From Chondrosia reniformis (Eukaryota; Porifera; Demospongiae; Chondrillida; Chondrillidae): a stretch of DNA of 64,000 bases. The notes under the pieces are model-generated. The model saw nothing but the letters and a program-made list of their open reading frames with translations. It had not been told where the DNA came from and searched no databases. How positions within the stretch are numbered: position 1 is the first letter of the stretch; the number at the start of each line of letters is the position of its first letter. A program made the position numbers and the translations under genes. Of the stretch, positions 10,255 through 24,749 are shown piece after piece. Location of the stretch: positions 8,363,001 to 8,427,000 of the forward strand of contig OX359195.1 of NCBI GenBank assembly GCA_947172415.1, given 5' to 3'.

Positions 10255-13200
10255 TCAAGGTGAGCGTTTTAAAATATAAAAAAATGCAACAAATAATAAA
10301 AAGCAGTAAACAGTTCCTTTTAAACAAAAATGTTCATATCTTCCAAACCTGTAAAAGGATAAATATAAGTATATATACGTAAAGACACAATTTCTAATTA
10401 TACCATAGTGTAACTTGTCATTTATTCCACAACTCAAGCAGTAGTGATTCAACAGTTGAATTAGCAGTTCCTTTTCATCAAAGAGCTCCAAATGTTCGAT
10501 TCTACAGAAAACACTTCCATATTTGGCAATGCAATCCAGGTCATACAAACGGTCACAAACCTTTTCACTTCATGCTGCGGCAGTCTACTGTACACCGTTG
10601 TCATGTCAACAGCCCATGATGCTTCCCACACATTCTGGAAAAATCTTTTTCTTTGTGTTTCCAAATTTGGAAAAGCATCTAAACCTCGAAACTGACAACC
10701 ACGAGCCTGCACACAAAGACTCATCAGCCATTTTGTTGTTACATACTACAATATAGGAGACGTACCTTAACATTCTGCTTCATAATCTCCCCAAACTTGT
10801 CACTCAAGAGCATCTGCAGTTAGGACAGGTGGAGAGGCAATGCACATGGAGCAAGAGACCAGAATTCCTTACTGGATCATAGTTGAGGAAGAGAGCTGTA
10901 CTGAATGCATTGCCCATCCATCTGACAATCTTCTCTGAAGCCTCTGGCTTGAGGTACACCAGAACACACTCGGTCAAGATAAAGGTTGGTAGACTAGAGG
11001 AACCATATCAATGAACAGTCTCTACTTATTGAGATCTAGGGACAGTCCTTACTTAACATCCAGTCCACACTCCAGTATCTTAGCACCAGTCACTTCTATC
11101 TCCCTCAAGTCACCAGACACCAAATGATAGACAGGCGAATGTATTTCAGTTGGCTCTTCATAATAAGAGAGGGAGGGAGAGGGAGGGAGAGGGAGAGGGA
11201 GAAGGAGAGGGAGAGGGAGAAGGAGAGGGAGGGAGGAGAAAGGAGAGAGAGGGAGAAGGAGAGGGACATTGCTAACAGTTGGTGCAATGCTGTGATGCAG
11301 TATAAATTACTGATAGTCACTTGTTCTTCTCCACCCTTAGACAGCAGAGCTAACTGCAAATCCTTTGTTGATCTACAGACACAGACATCCCATATGGCTG
11401 ACAATTTAGGTAATGAGATTCATAGTGGAATAATAATGAAATTCATAGCCTGGTAAATGCATAATTCATAAAGTTATATATACAATCACAGGGTCCTCCC
11501 CATTTGGGTGTGAATGAACTATCTGAACTTGAGCTAATATAACAGCGTAAGAGATTGTAAGAGATGGCTGAATCAGAGGAGGAGACTCTAAATGTGAGCA
11601 GTGCAGTCAGTTTCACTGAAGAGACAGTCTCTATAGTGTTGGACATGGGCTCCTCCCTCTTTAGAGTGGGCTATTCTGGTGAGGATCTCCCCAGGACCAT
11701 CTTCCCCTCCCTTCTGGGGAGGAGGGACCGGAAGGAGAAGGACAAGGAAGCCAAGGTCGATGTCAACTTTTACATTGGTCAGGAAGCAGTCTCAAAGAGG
11801 TTGAGTCACGGTCTCAAGGTGACCTCTCCTGTAGAGCGAGGGGTGGTCACTAATTGGGATGACATGGAAAACCTAATATGCTATGCTATATACAATGAAC
11901 TAAAAACCACGCCCCCAGACCATCCCCTTCTGGTGGCAGAATCTCCACTGAGTCCAAAGGGGAATAAAGAGAAGATGGCTGAACTGGTGTTTGAGGGCTT
12001 TAGTTTCCCAGCGCTACACATTGCTAACCAAGGACAGCTGGCTCTCTTCTCTGCCAACCGGGACACTGGCCTGTCCGTCTCCTGTGGGCATGGCATCACT
12101 CATGTTGTCCCGGTAACCGAAGGACACTCTCTTAATCATGCTAGTATACGTCTGGAGTTTGGTGGGTGTGACATTACAGACTATCTAATGACATTACTGA
12201 CAGAACAGGGACACTCCTTCAAAATGGCCGCCGACAGAGAGAACATTTGTAAAGTCAAGGAAGCACATTGTTATGTCTCGTTTGACTACCAGACTGAGCT
12301 GGAATCTGTCCGCAGCGGAGAGGAATCCATCAAACAGACTTACACTCTTCCATCAGGTGAGATGATCACAGTTAATGAGCAGCGATTTAGCTGTCCAGAA
12401 GTCCTGTTTGACCAGTCCAGAGTTGGAATGGACTTATACGAGGGACTACATGACATGGTCTATGCTACTATACAGAAATGTGACAGGTTGCTACGGCGAC
12501 CACTATATGAGAACATAGTGCTATCGGGTGGCACTACCCTGTTGCCAGGGTTACCGGAGAGGCTGGAAAAGGAGGTTCATATGAGAGCTCCCGAGTCCAT
12601 TGATGCTAAAGTCATATCTGGTCTCAACAGACAGCACGCCTCTTGGATTGGAGGAGCCATATTTGCCACGCTATCCACTTTTGAGAAGGAGTGCACCAGA
12701 TACAGTGACTATGAAGAACATGGTCCAAATATTGTACACAGAAAGCAACATTGATACTCAACTGCCATCATCATCAACTTACCTTCTTAAGCCCATCCAT
12801 GTTGTGTGTGTGTGTGAGTGAGTGTGATTTTAATGTAAATGCAATGCAAAGCTAAAGCAATATTGAATAATGAAACAATCTATCTTTGACTACTACAACC
12901 ATTGAATTGAGGACATGCACATAAATACAGTACATGTTTGCTACACTTGAATTGCACATATGACTTACCGTATAATTGAAGACTTCTTCTTCACAATATC
13001 TTCAAAGTCCACTTCGACAAAACAATGAGGAGTAAGACCCTCTTGATGAAGGACCCAGAAGGTCGTATCAGACCCCGCCCCCAGGCTAATTACTTGGGGA
13101 TTCCCACCCATCTTGAAACACTTTTCAATAAACTGTTTCAATAGTATTTGTACAGCAGTCACGCGAGCAAAGTACCCTACGCACAGTAACAGTACATTGT

Positions 13201-13490
13201 GTGTCTGCATGTTTAGATGGCATAAATGGTGCGCGCCTAAATAGCATCCTCTCTCTCTCTCTCTCTTGCAGTACAGCTGCTGTTACCTCGGCTAATCTCA
13301 GGACTCTTTCGTTCCGGTATGGGACAGAAATGTTTGATAAACTCGTCTCTCCAGTAGCCCTTCGCAACAGCATATCTGTGCATCAGATAGACTGCTGTAT
13401 AGTGTTACACCAATGATATATTCGTTACCTTTTACATGAAATGGCATCGTTTGCCGTTAACATTACAGCCTTGTCTTCATGCTGCGCCAT
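10255..13490 (-). CDS. LCMT1: Leucine carboxyl methyltransferase 1 (PP2A methyltransferase)
   Basis: SAM-dependent enzyme that methylates the C-terminal Leu of PP2A catalytic subunits in the cytosol. Nine exons (all complement): 13429-13490, 13287-13375, 12969-13176, 11321-11372, 11053-11153, 10873-10993, 10766-10813, 10561-10706, 10255-10501. Family landmarks are KRYAVAKGYW, the SAM-binding VISLGAGSDTTFWVL and VEVDFEDIV, ILTECVLVYLKPEASEKIV, FGEIM, WEASWAVDMTTVYSRLP and RIEHLELFDEKELLIQLLNHYCL. All splice sites are GT-AG and in phase. Intron 3 holds a complete actin-like gene on the other strand. A polypurine tract (polypyrimidine on the coding strand, about 11165-11268) lies upstream of exon 5. 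The C terminus is about 30 residues longer than usual, or the last exon is misjudged. The start lies 105 bp from that of RFC1, divergently. Confidence 0.93.
11165..11268 (+). repeat. Polypurine GGGAGA-type tract
   Basis: About 100 bases of almost pure purine (GGGAGAGGGAGG variants) inside LCMT1 intron 4. On the gene strand it forms an extended pyrimidine tract just before exon 5. The shorter counterpart at 4118-4178 marks the edge of the exon 5-7 deletion in duplication copy A. Confidence 0.9.
11564..12754 (+). CDS. Divergent actin-like protein, intronless, nested in LCMT1 intron
   Basis: A single 396-residue frame, close to actin length, colinear with actin over its whole span. It has LDMGSSLFRVGYSGEDLPR (phosphate-1 region), ERGVVTNWDDMENL, GCDITDYLMTLLTEQGHSF, LYENIVLSGGTTLLPGLPERL (adenosine region), SWIGGAIFATLSTF and the actin-style end HGPNIVHRKQH. 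The phosphate-2 loop reads VSCGHGITHVVP, where actin has DSGDGVTH, so both aspartates (154 and 157 in actin numbering) are replaced. Lack of introns among intron-rich neighbours suggests origin by retroposition. It lies on the plus strand in LCMT1 intron 3. It resembles actin itself more than a standard Arp2-Arp11 class. Nucleotide hydrolysis is probably altered; the role is unknown. Confidence 0.88.
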   Translation: MAESEEETLNVSSAVSFTEETVSIVLDMGSSLFRVGYSGEDLPRTIFPSLLGRRDRKEKDKEAKVDVNFYIGQEAVSKRLSHGLKVTSPVERGVVTNWDDMENLICYAIYNELKTTPPDHPLLVAESPLSPKGNKEKMAELVFEGFSFPALHIANQGQLALFSANRDTGLSVSCGHGITHVVPVTEGHSLNHASIRLEFGGCDITDYLMTLLTEQGHSFKMAADRENICKVKEAHCYVSFDYQTELESVRSGEESIKQTYTLPSGEMITVNEQRFSCPEVLFDQSRVGMDLYEGLHDMVYATIQKCDRLLRRPLYENIVLSGGTTLLPGLPERLEKEVHMRAPESIDAKVISGLNRQHASWIGGAIFATLSTFEKECTRYSDYEEHGPNIVHRKQH

Positions 13491-13595
13491 CTTTATGTGA
13501 GAGGTGGAGCAGGGAATTCCCCATTCGGTGACATCAAACACATGAAAGAAATGGCTGCGTTTGGTTAATCGCATTCCCACTGCAACTAGCACAAG
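13491..13595. promoter_or_regulatory. Probable bidirectional promoter LCMT1 / RFC1
   Basis: Only 105 bp separate the divergent start codons of LCMT1 (-, 13490) and RFC1 (+, 13596). No TATA box is seen. Promoter function is inferred from position alone. Confidence 0.5.
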
Positions 13596-17845
<4,250 letters not shown>

Positions 17846-17884
17846 CATTTTACATAATTTTGACAGATACATCAAAATCAAACA

Positions 17885-19305
17885 TCATGTCAAAATCATC
17901 TTATTTTGATCTACATCTGGTTGTACAAAAACCCATTCTGTTTTAAAAGTAGAATCAGTTTTAGAATCATTCCAACAGCTCTTTCCACAAGTAAACACCA
18001 GTACAGTTCCGTACTCAGGGGAGGAGAGGGGGAGGCCAACAGTTGATTGACAGGACTGGATGGCATTCAGTGATTGTTGAAGGAAGTATATCAACCCAGG
18101 CATGAACTGAAACTCAAATGTTCTGGGGGCGTGGCAGTATTCACAGGCAGGGACCCTGGACAGGAGATCTGGCTGAGCTGTAATTAGCAGGGGTTCACCC
18201 CCTAAGTCATAACGTAAAAGCTGTTGCGAATATTTTGAAACTTTTTTGTAAAACTTGTGAAATACAACATCTCCATGTTTAACCACGCCCTTTTCATACT
18301 CCTCCTCTCCTGTAACCACACCCCCTTCTCCTGTAACCACACCCCCTTGCTGTGAAGCAGAGTGACTGTGAAATTCAGCTAGAGCAGTTTGTATATTTTT
18401 GGAAAATGTTTCTACTTTGCACTCATCAAATTCCGATAGGAAGCTTAGATAAAATGAAGGAAAAGAAATTCCTTTACTGTAACCATGACAACTAGATATG
18501 ACCAGACTAGACATTTGTGAGAGTACATCTTCGGAAGGAGGCGGTACTGTGGGTGTGGCTGGTGGGCGTGGTTCTGGTTTAGCAGTATTGAGTGGGCGTG
18601 GTTCTGTCAGCACTTCTAAACTAGATAAGTAAATAAGCAACAAATGACACAAATAAACAAATAGTCATTCCATACTTACTTGTCCATGTCCCAGTCGTCC
18701 TCTCCCTCGCACCAGACTCCCTCTAAAGGTGTCTCAGTACCAGAAGAGGTGGCACTTTGAACTGGACCAACAGAGTTGGAGTAACTTGTACTCGATGGAG
18801 CAGAAGTGTAACTTGGATCAAACTGCTGTGATCTCAGCACTAACCAACTGCACATGTAAGACCGGTATTTGAGTACCACCACACAGTGAGTGGTGCTCGA
18901 CGTACCTCTGATGTTTGTTCCAGCACTCCTGGTTTGGGCAGCAGAAGCAGTGAAGTGTTCTGTGATGGGCAGAGTTCTCCAGTGGACAGTACAGCTGGCT
19001 GTACAAGCACAGGTGGGCGTGGCAAACTGCACAGGTGGGCGGACTTGTGAGGTAGCAGTTGGTAAAGAAATCCTGGAAATGAACAAAATTTAAATTCCCT
19101 GAAAACAACCCTGAACCATTCCATCAGAAATACATGGACAATATAGGAGAGTGATCTTGTCTACTTTACTATTAACACAGAGAGAGATATACTTCAGTAG
19201 ACTACTAACAGGAAGGCCTCCCAATTTGCTTTGAAGTGGCGACAGCTGATCCGATTTGACTGCGCCATCAGTTACGCCCAACCACACACTACCAGCTTCT
19301 GCCAT
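17885..19305 (-). CDS. PDCD2L: PDCD2-like protein (ribosome biogenesis / 40S chaperone family)
   Basis: Four exons on the minus strand. Exon 1 encodes MAEAGSVWLGVTDGAV and KLGGLP. Exon 2 carries the zinc-binding Cys/His cluster (CAVCHAHLCLYSQLYCPLE, LHCFCCPNQECWNKH). Exon 3 has SWLVLRSQQF and the acidic GEDDWDMD. Exon 4 holds the C-terminal PDCD2_C domain: KHGDVVFHKFYKKVSKYSQQLLRYDLGGEPLL, PACEYCHAPRTFEFQFMPGL and the closing TCGKSCW. The family shuttles and chaperones ribosomal protein uS5 during 40S maturation. The EDDW motif and overall layout favour PDCD2L over PDCD2. It is head-to-head with N6AMT1 (29 bp between start codons) and tail-to-tail with RFC1. Confidence 0.9.
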
Positions 19306-19334
19306 TTTGCAGAATCAGTGAGAATGTGCACAAA
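19306..19334. promoter_or_regulatory. Probable bidirectional promoter PDCD2L / N6AMT1
   Basis: Only 29 bp separate the divergent start codons (19305 minus, 19335 plus). The two 5' UTRs must therefore overlap or be almost absent, unless each gene starts inside the other's first exon. An in-frame ATG nine bases upstream of 19335 is also absent from conserved family positions. Confidence 0.5.
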
Positions 19335-20472
19335 ATGTCAGAAGTGCTGCCCACTCCAGACTTCTCCCATCTCACCGACCGGGACTGGGAGGAGGTGTAC
19401 GAGCCACGAGAAGATACCTTTCTACTCGTGGATGCACTGGAAAGGGACATGGAATATATTACCGAGAGAAGGTGCCAACATGTGTATATATACAGTGGGG
19501 TATATACCGCATTGACTGTGACAGTATATTGACGTCTTTGTGATGTTGATGTTTCTCAGACCGTTAATGTGCTTTGAGGTGGGAAGCGGATCTGGAGTTG
19601 TGTCCGCTGCAATCGGCAAAGTGTGTGGTTCCTCCGCAATGATCTGGTAAGTGACTCTTTAAATAAGGGTAAAGGCGCTCGTTAACGTGAGCCAGTCGTT
19701 GTAGTGTAGTGTTTATCACGTCTGCTTTACACCCAGAATGTCCTCGGTTCGAACCCGAACAGCGACAGTTTTATTCTTTTTCTCTTCTCCCAAGGTCTTC
19801 CGACATCAACTTGGTAGCTGCAGGAGCCACTAGGAAAACATTGTCTTTAAACGGAATATCTCACAGCGACGTCATATGCGCTGATCTGGTCAGTCTGAGT
19901 GATAGTTGGTGCATTTAATTTTTCTAAAAATGTTGGTTGTAAATTTCAACCAAATTGTAATGCTGGTGGGCGTGGCTTACTTGCACCAGACATACTTGTT
20001 TATGTCACGTAGGTGCATCCAATGGTTGACAGGATTCAGTCAAAGGTGGACCTGCTCATAGTGAACCCTCCCTATGTCCCAACTGGGAGGGAGGAACTTC
20101 ACCAGAGAGACATCACGGCTTCTTGGGCTGGAGGGCTGGACGGCAGAGAAGTACATATAGTGCTGTAATACTGCAACTGCTGTCTTTATAGTATACTCTT
20201 ATTAAAGGTAATAGACAGGGTTTTACCCTTAGTGCCAAAGCTACTGTCAAGTAATGGGCTGTTTTATCTTGTCTGCATTGAAAGAAATAATCCAGGTAAC
20301 CATGGTAACACAAAGCCATGTTATCTATGCCACCACCTGTTGTCTGTTTGTAGGCGAAATAGCATCTCAGTTGGCATTGCTTGGCCTGAGAGGTGAATGT
20401 GTCAGGAGAAGGAACTTGAGCAATGAACATCTAAGAGTGTGGAGATATGAATGGGAACAGCAGCTGAGCTGA
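19335..20472 (+). CDS. N6AMT1: Methyltransferase N6AMT1/HEMK2 (eRF1 glutamine methyltransferase)
   Basis: Six exons: 19335-19471, 19560-19644, 19795-19888, 20013-20150, 20208-20295, 20354-20472, all with consistent phase. The product is the SAM-dependent catalytic partner of TRMT112 that methylates the GGQ glutamine of release factor eRF1. Motifs: VYEPREDTFLLVDALE near the N terminus, SAM motif I CFEVGSGSGVVSA, the class-defining catalytic NPPY (in LLIVNPPYVPTG), ASWAGGLDGREVIDRVLPLVP, and GLFYLVCIERNNPGEI. The length matches the usual 210-220 residues. Intron 2 contains a tRNA-Val gene on the same strand. The starts at 19335 (MSEV) and slightly upstream (in-frame MHK) are both possible; MSEV was chosen. 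Confidence 0.93.
19695..19767 (+). tRNA. tRNA-Val (anticodon TAC), within N6AMT1 intron 2
   Basis: A 73-nt cloverleaf. The acceptor arm GTCGTTG pairs with CAGCGAC, the D arm is of the TAGTGTAGTG type, and the anticodon loop TTTACAC shows TAC. The T arm is CGG-TTCGAAC-CCG and the discriminator is A. The B box GGTTCGAAC is perfect and a T-rich run follows at 19768-19782 (TTTTATTCTTTTTC). The fifth anticodon-stem pair is a C-C mismatch and one T-stem pair is weak, so it may be slightly degraded. The D-arm and T-arm wording is typical of eukaryotic tRNA-Val. Confidence 0.8.
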
Positions 20473-20625
20473 CTTGATTACTAATCAGTTTCACTGCTAC
20501 TGGAGACTCAGAGATATTTATAGAGTTGATACTCAAATGCTTATTATGTACAGTTCATTTAATACAGAACTCCTCATTTAAACTATAGGATTGTGCATGT
20601 TTTACTATAAATTGATATTCTGTTA

Positions 20626-23368
20626 CTATAGTAACATTGTGTAAGGGTTCTCTAGGAATGACTTGAACTGGCTGAGCCACTGAGCTCCCACTGCTCCATC
20701 AACTACGCGATGATCACAGCTCATAGTTACAGTCATGACATTGGCCATTACAAACCTGCAGAGATCGGCACAAAAGATAAAGTACAAAGTCCTTTAGCAA
20801 CCAGTCATGTGCTAACAAGGAGTTGCTAAGGTAACTGTTGCTAAGGTAACCGAAGGCAATGGAGTACACCTCACCCATGCTCTGCTGTCTTGTTGGAAAC
20901 AGGTCGAAGGTCAGCCCCACCCACTGCTAAGATACAGGATTGTGGTGGGTTGATGACAGCAGTAAAGCTCTTGATCCCGTACATTCCGAGGTTGGAGATG
21001 GTGAAGGTACCTCCCTGGTACTCCTCCGGCTTCAATTTGCCACTCCTCGCCTTCTCAGCTAGCTCCCTCATCTCTGAGCTGATTTGAAGGAGACCCTACA
21101 AGGCAGGTAGCAGGGACACAGGACAGGTAGCAGGGGCATGGGACAGGTAGCAGGGACACGGGACAGGTAGCAGGGACACAGGACAGGTAGCAGGGACATG
21201 GGACAGGTAGCAGGGGCATGGGACAGGTAGCAGGGACACAGGACAGGTAGCAGGGACACAGAATGGGATGAGAACATATTTAAAAGTACCTTTTCTGTCA
21301 CATTTGGAATGATTGGTGTTATCAAGCCTCCATCAGTACTAACCGCCACACTAATATCCACTGTACTATACCTGCACACAGGAATAGTATATTATACTAG
21401 AGGCAGTCAACAGGACCAACTCACCTTCTAATGAACGTGTCCATCCAGGAGGAATTGACCTCGGGAACCTTCTTCAGAGCAAAGGCGGAAGCTTTAATGA
21501 TAAAGTCATTAATAGACAGTTTAACATTGTCTTGACTGTTGAGTTCCTTACGAATTCTGTAGCGGAACATATGGTATAGCACACATGGACAAGCAGGGGA
21601 AATCCCTTCTCTTTACCTTATGATGTCATCCATATTAATGTCCATAGTCAAGTAGTAATGAGGGACACTTTGTTTGGACTGTACCAGTCGACTTGCAATG
21701 GTCTACATAACAAATATCACATCATTTACTAGTTACCTCAGTCCTTTGTATCACCTCCCCCTCCTCCTCCTCCCCTTCCCCCTCCATCTCTCTCCTCTCC
21801 CTCACTCACCTTTCTCATCCCTGTGAGTTCTATATCTGTAAAGGGTGTTTGCTGTGAGGGTACTGAAGTGAGGTCCCTTGAAGTGATGGATCCACTGTAT
21901 CCGGTTCCCGAGCCAACAGCAGACAAGTTGATGCCTTTCTCAGCAGCCAAAGCACGTGCATAAGGACTGGCCAGAACCCTACTACCAGGAGTAGGAGTGG
22001 CTGCTGGCTGAGTGGGCGTGGCAGCAGAAGGGTGTGTGATGGAGCTGGATGGCTCCTCAGATTTCACTTCCTCCTACAAGCAACAACAGTTGGCACTGAA
22101 AGGTCACACTCACTGAACTAGTGTCTCTCACTTGTTTCTCCACCGGTTTGGCCGCAGTACCTGGGTCCTGTAGGTCTTTGAAGACTGCTGCATCTTCCTC
22201 ATTCTCCACCAACACACACAACAGCTACAGAAGTAGCACTTACTAGATTAAAGGATTCAATACACAATTACAGGGTTTTCCTCACCTGCCCCAGAGGAAG
22301 TTCCTTAGTGCCGGCAGACACAAACACCTTAGCAATGTACCCGGTGGATGGCGACTCCATTTCCATGGTTGCCTTGTCAGTCTCCACCTGTGCCAGCACG
22401 TCTCCCTCCTCAATGTGCTCCCCTTCCTCCTTCTCCCAGGAGACCAGGGTGCCCTGCTCCATGGTCGGGGAGAGAGCCGGGAGTGTCACCTTCTTGTGGG
22501 AGGGCAGGTCCTGCGGCCAGGAAACTGAGTGTGCTGGGGGACTTGACGAGGGAGGGGGTGTGTCCTGAGCCTAAGTGGGCGTGGCACAGTGTTGATATAA
22601 TGAACACTATATAATGTAATCCAAGTACCTGTGGAGATGTGGTTGGCAGAGGTGACACAGTCTCAGGTTGATAGTCTCTAAAAGCAGATATGTCCTTCTG
22701 GTCCTCTGTTATTATACAGAGTAACTGAAGGGGTACAAGCACAAATTAAAACTACATCACAGGCATTTATTGATGAAAGGGTTTTCCTCACCTGCCCCAG
22801 AGGAAGTTCCTTAGTGCCAGCCGACACAAACACCTTAGCAATGTACCCGGTGGATGGCGACTCCATTTCCATGGTTGCCTTGTCAGTCTCCACCTGTGCC
22901 AGCACGTCTCCCTCCTCAATGTGCTCCCCTTCCTCCTTCTCCCAGGAGACCAGGGTGCCCTGCTCCATGGTCGGGGAGAGAGCTGGGAGTGTCACCTTCT
23001 TGTGGGAGGGCAGGTCTGCGAAGACAGGTAGACACCTTCAACCTTGAGCACGTCGTTCTAGCATTGAATTAACGTGCACTCACCAGATGTAGAAAACTGC
23101 CTCAAAACTTTGTCATTTTCAGTTCGCCACGTCTTATATATGCCTAACCGCAGTCCGCCCTTAGCAGTACTACCAGTAGCGCTAGTGAATTCAAAGATAA
23201 CAGCTGCTGTTAGATCGTCAATAATTATGTAAAATATACCGAAAGTTACCTCGTCGTGTGCCGCCTGGTTAAATACACCGACTGTCTAGTGATCCTTCCT
23301 GACGTGAGACAAGCTTGACGCGTACCGCTCCATAATCTACACGCAAACGCAACCCTTCTGCCAGCCAT
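20626..23368 (-). CDS. DLAT: Dihydrolipoamide acetyltransferase, E2 of pyruvate dehydrogenase
   Basis: Core E2 of the mitochondrial pyruvate dehydrogenase complex; transfers acetyl from lipoyl-Lys to CoA. Exon 1 (23250-23368) encodes an Arg-rich, acid-free presequence ([15 protein letters not shown]...), and exon 2 ends near RQFSTS, a plausible cleavage site. Two lipoyl domains follow (exons within 22790-23020 and 22284-22520), each with the lipoylation motif [10 protein letters not shown]. Then come the E1/E3-binding domain [23 protein letters not shown] (about 21870-21990), ELTGMRK, and the catalytic domain with [26 protein letters not shown]-type sequence and [20 protein letters not shown]. 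The active-site motif is DHRVVDGA (about 20695-20720). TAG stop at 20626-20628. About twelve exons. The two lipoyl exons are almost identical in DNA. It is divergent from CCS. Confidence 0.95.
21100..21262. repeat. Minisatellite, about 20-bp unit, in DLAT intron
   Basis: Roughly eight units of GACAGGTAGCAGGGACACAG with ACA/ATG and GGG/GGA variants, just downstream (on the minus strand) of the exon encoding PIIPNVTEK. Confidence 0.92.
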
Positions 23369-23399
23369 TTTGAACTCCGATAGGCAAAAGTAATTAAAT
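23369..23399. promoter_or_regulatory. Probable bidirectional promoter DLAT / CCS
   Basis: 31 bp separate the divergent start codons (23368 minus, 23400 plus). The stretch is AT-rich with no TATA motif in either direction. Inferred from position only. Confidence 0.5.
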
Positions 23400-24607
23400 A
23401 TGGCGGACAAGCCTGTTACCCAGGTACGTATATATGCCGTGGATTATTAGTATGTTGAAGGAAAGTTACTGCTATTACATTGTTAGATGGAATTTGCTGT
23501 GCGTATGACATGTCAAGATTGTGTTGCAGATATCAAACGTGTACTTTCAGGACATTCTGGTAACATAATGATTGAGTACTACATACACATGCCGGACTCC
23601 GTTCTCTGTATTGTTGTTGTATTGGCCGTACTGTGTGCCGTGTGCGCAGGTATTGATGAAGTATTTGTAAATCTTGAGAATGAGTTTGTGCTGGTCAAGA
23701 CATCCCTGCCTTCGTCCTCTGTAAAGGAGCTTCTGGAGAGCACTGGAAAGCTGGTTATATTCCGAGGGTATGGAGGAGCTAGTGATGGTGAGATCTATAT
23801 CCTTAACACGTGACGATCATGTGACTAGCATGTGATGTGTTTAGCAGTGGCAAAGCCAACCCATCACGGGGCAGCTGTTGCTATAATGAAAGGAAGTGGA
23901 AATGTTAAAGGTCTGGCTCGTCTAGTGCAGGTACATTCTCATTACAGTAAAGTTCAACTGGCCCAATCCGACAGGTTTCACTGTAATTGTGCAGCTGAGC
24001 ACAGAGCAATGTATTGTGGATGGTACAGTGGACGGACTCACTCCTGAAAAAACTCATTTCATTAAAGTACATCAGTTTGGAGATATTTCCGATGGATGCC
24101 AAAGGTGTGTCACATGACAGTCAGCTGACCTACAGTTAATTATATGCAACTTGCTTACCATTAGTTGTGGTGAAGTGTACAAAGCTGGACCAGACGATGA
24201 GGTGGCCCTTCCCACACCCTGTGAGGCCCACTAGCACTTAATACTGCTCTTGTCCCTAAAGGTCTGCACTGGAGAGCTGGGATCAGTTACAGCTGATGAG
24301 AGGGGAAGGGGGACCTTCCAGATCCTGTCCAACCATCTCAAAGTGTGGGACATTATTGGTCGATCCATGATTGTCCATTCTCCCACACAGCAGGATAGGT
24401 ACCTACGTCTGCTGAGCATGGCACGACAGACGTACACTTCTGTTCTCCTTGTGAAGGGTGATGTGCGGAATAATAGCCAGGTCAGCTGGACTGTTTCAGA
24501 ACACCAAAAAGGTTTGTACCTGTGACGGAGTGACTCTTTGGGAGGAAGAGGAAAAGACAAAGAGAAGCACTGACTCTGATCAAATGCACAAAGTAGCCAC
24601 ACTTTGA
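23400..24607 (+). CDS. CCS: Copper chaperone for superoxide dismutase
   Basis: Delivers copper to, and oxidises the disulfide of, Cu/Zn SOD1. Exon 1 is 23400-23423 (MADKPVTQ). Domain I, an HMA fold, begins MEFAVRMTCQDC with the copper-binding MTCQDC. Domain II is SOD-like: HHGAAVAIMKGSGNVKGLARLVQ, IVDGTVDGLTPEKTHFIKVHQFGDIS, SCGEVYKAGPDDE, GELGSVTADERGRGTFQI, LKVWDIIGRSMIV and IIARSAGLFQNTKKVCTCDGVTLWEEE. The C-terminal CxC motif (CTC) needed for copper transfer is present. The loop that carries the zinc ligands in human CCS (HFNPDG...SHG...HRGD) is shortened and lacks most histidines. The donor after GPDDE was chosen to keep frame. The giant satellite begins right after the stop. Confidence 0.92.
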
Positions 24608-24749
24608 AGATTTGATACATTTGAACAATTTGTTAAACTAACCTTATTAGAAACCTTTCATATATATGTCTGAGAATGCTTACGCTAAGGAATCCTTATT
24701 CTATTATTGCTGACATAAAATTAATGTATGGTGAGAGATAGGGCAAATT

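Larger units (their letters stand above)
9713..11478. repeat. Direct segmental duplication, copy B
   Basis: Counterpart of 2848-4378. It starts within the Nup88 penultimate-exon sequence ACACAAAGAAGATATTAAAG and runs through the Nup88 last exon, the SINE-like repeat and the 3' two-thirds of LCMT1. It ends near TGCATAATTCAT. This copy retains LCMT1 exons 5-7, absent from copy A. Confidence 0.9.
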
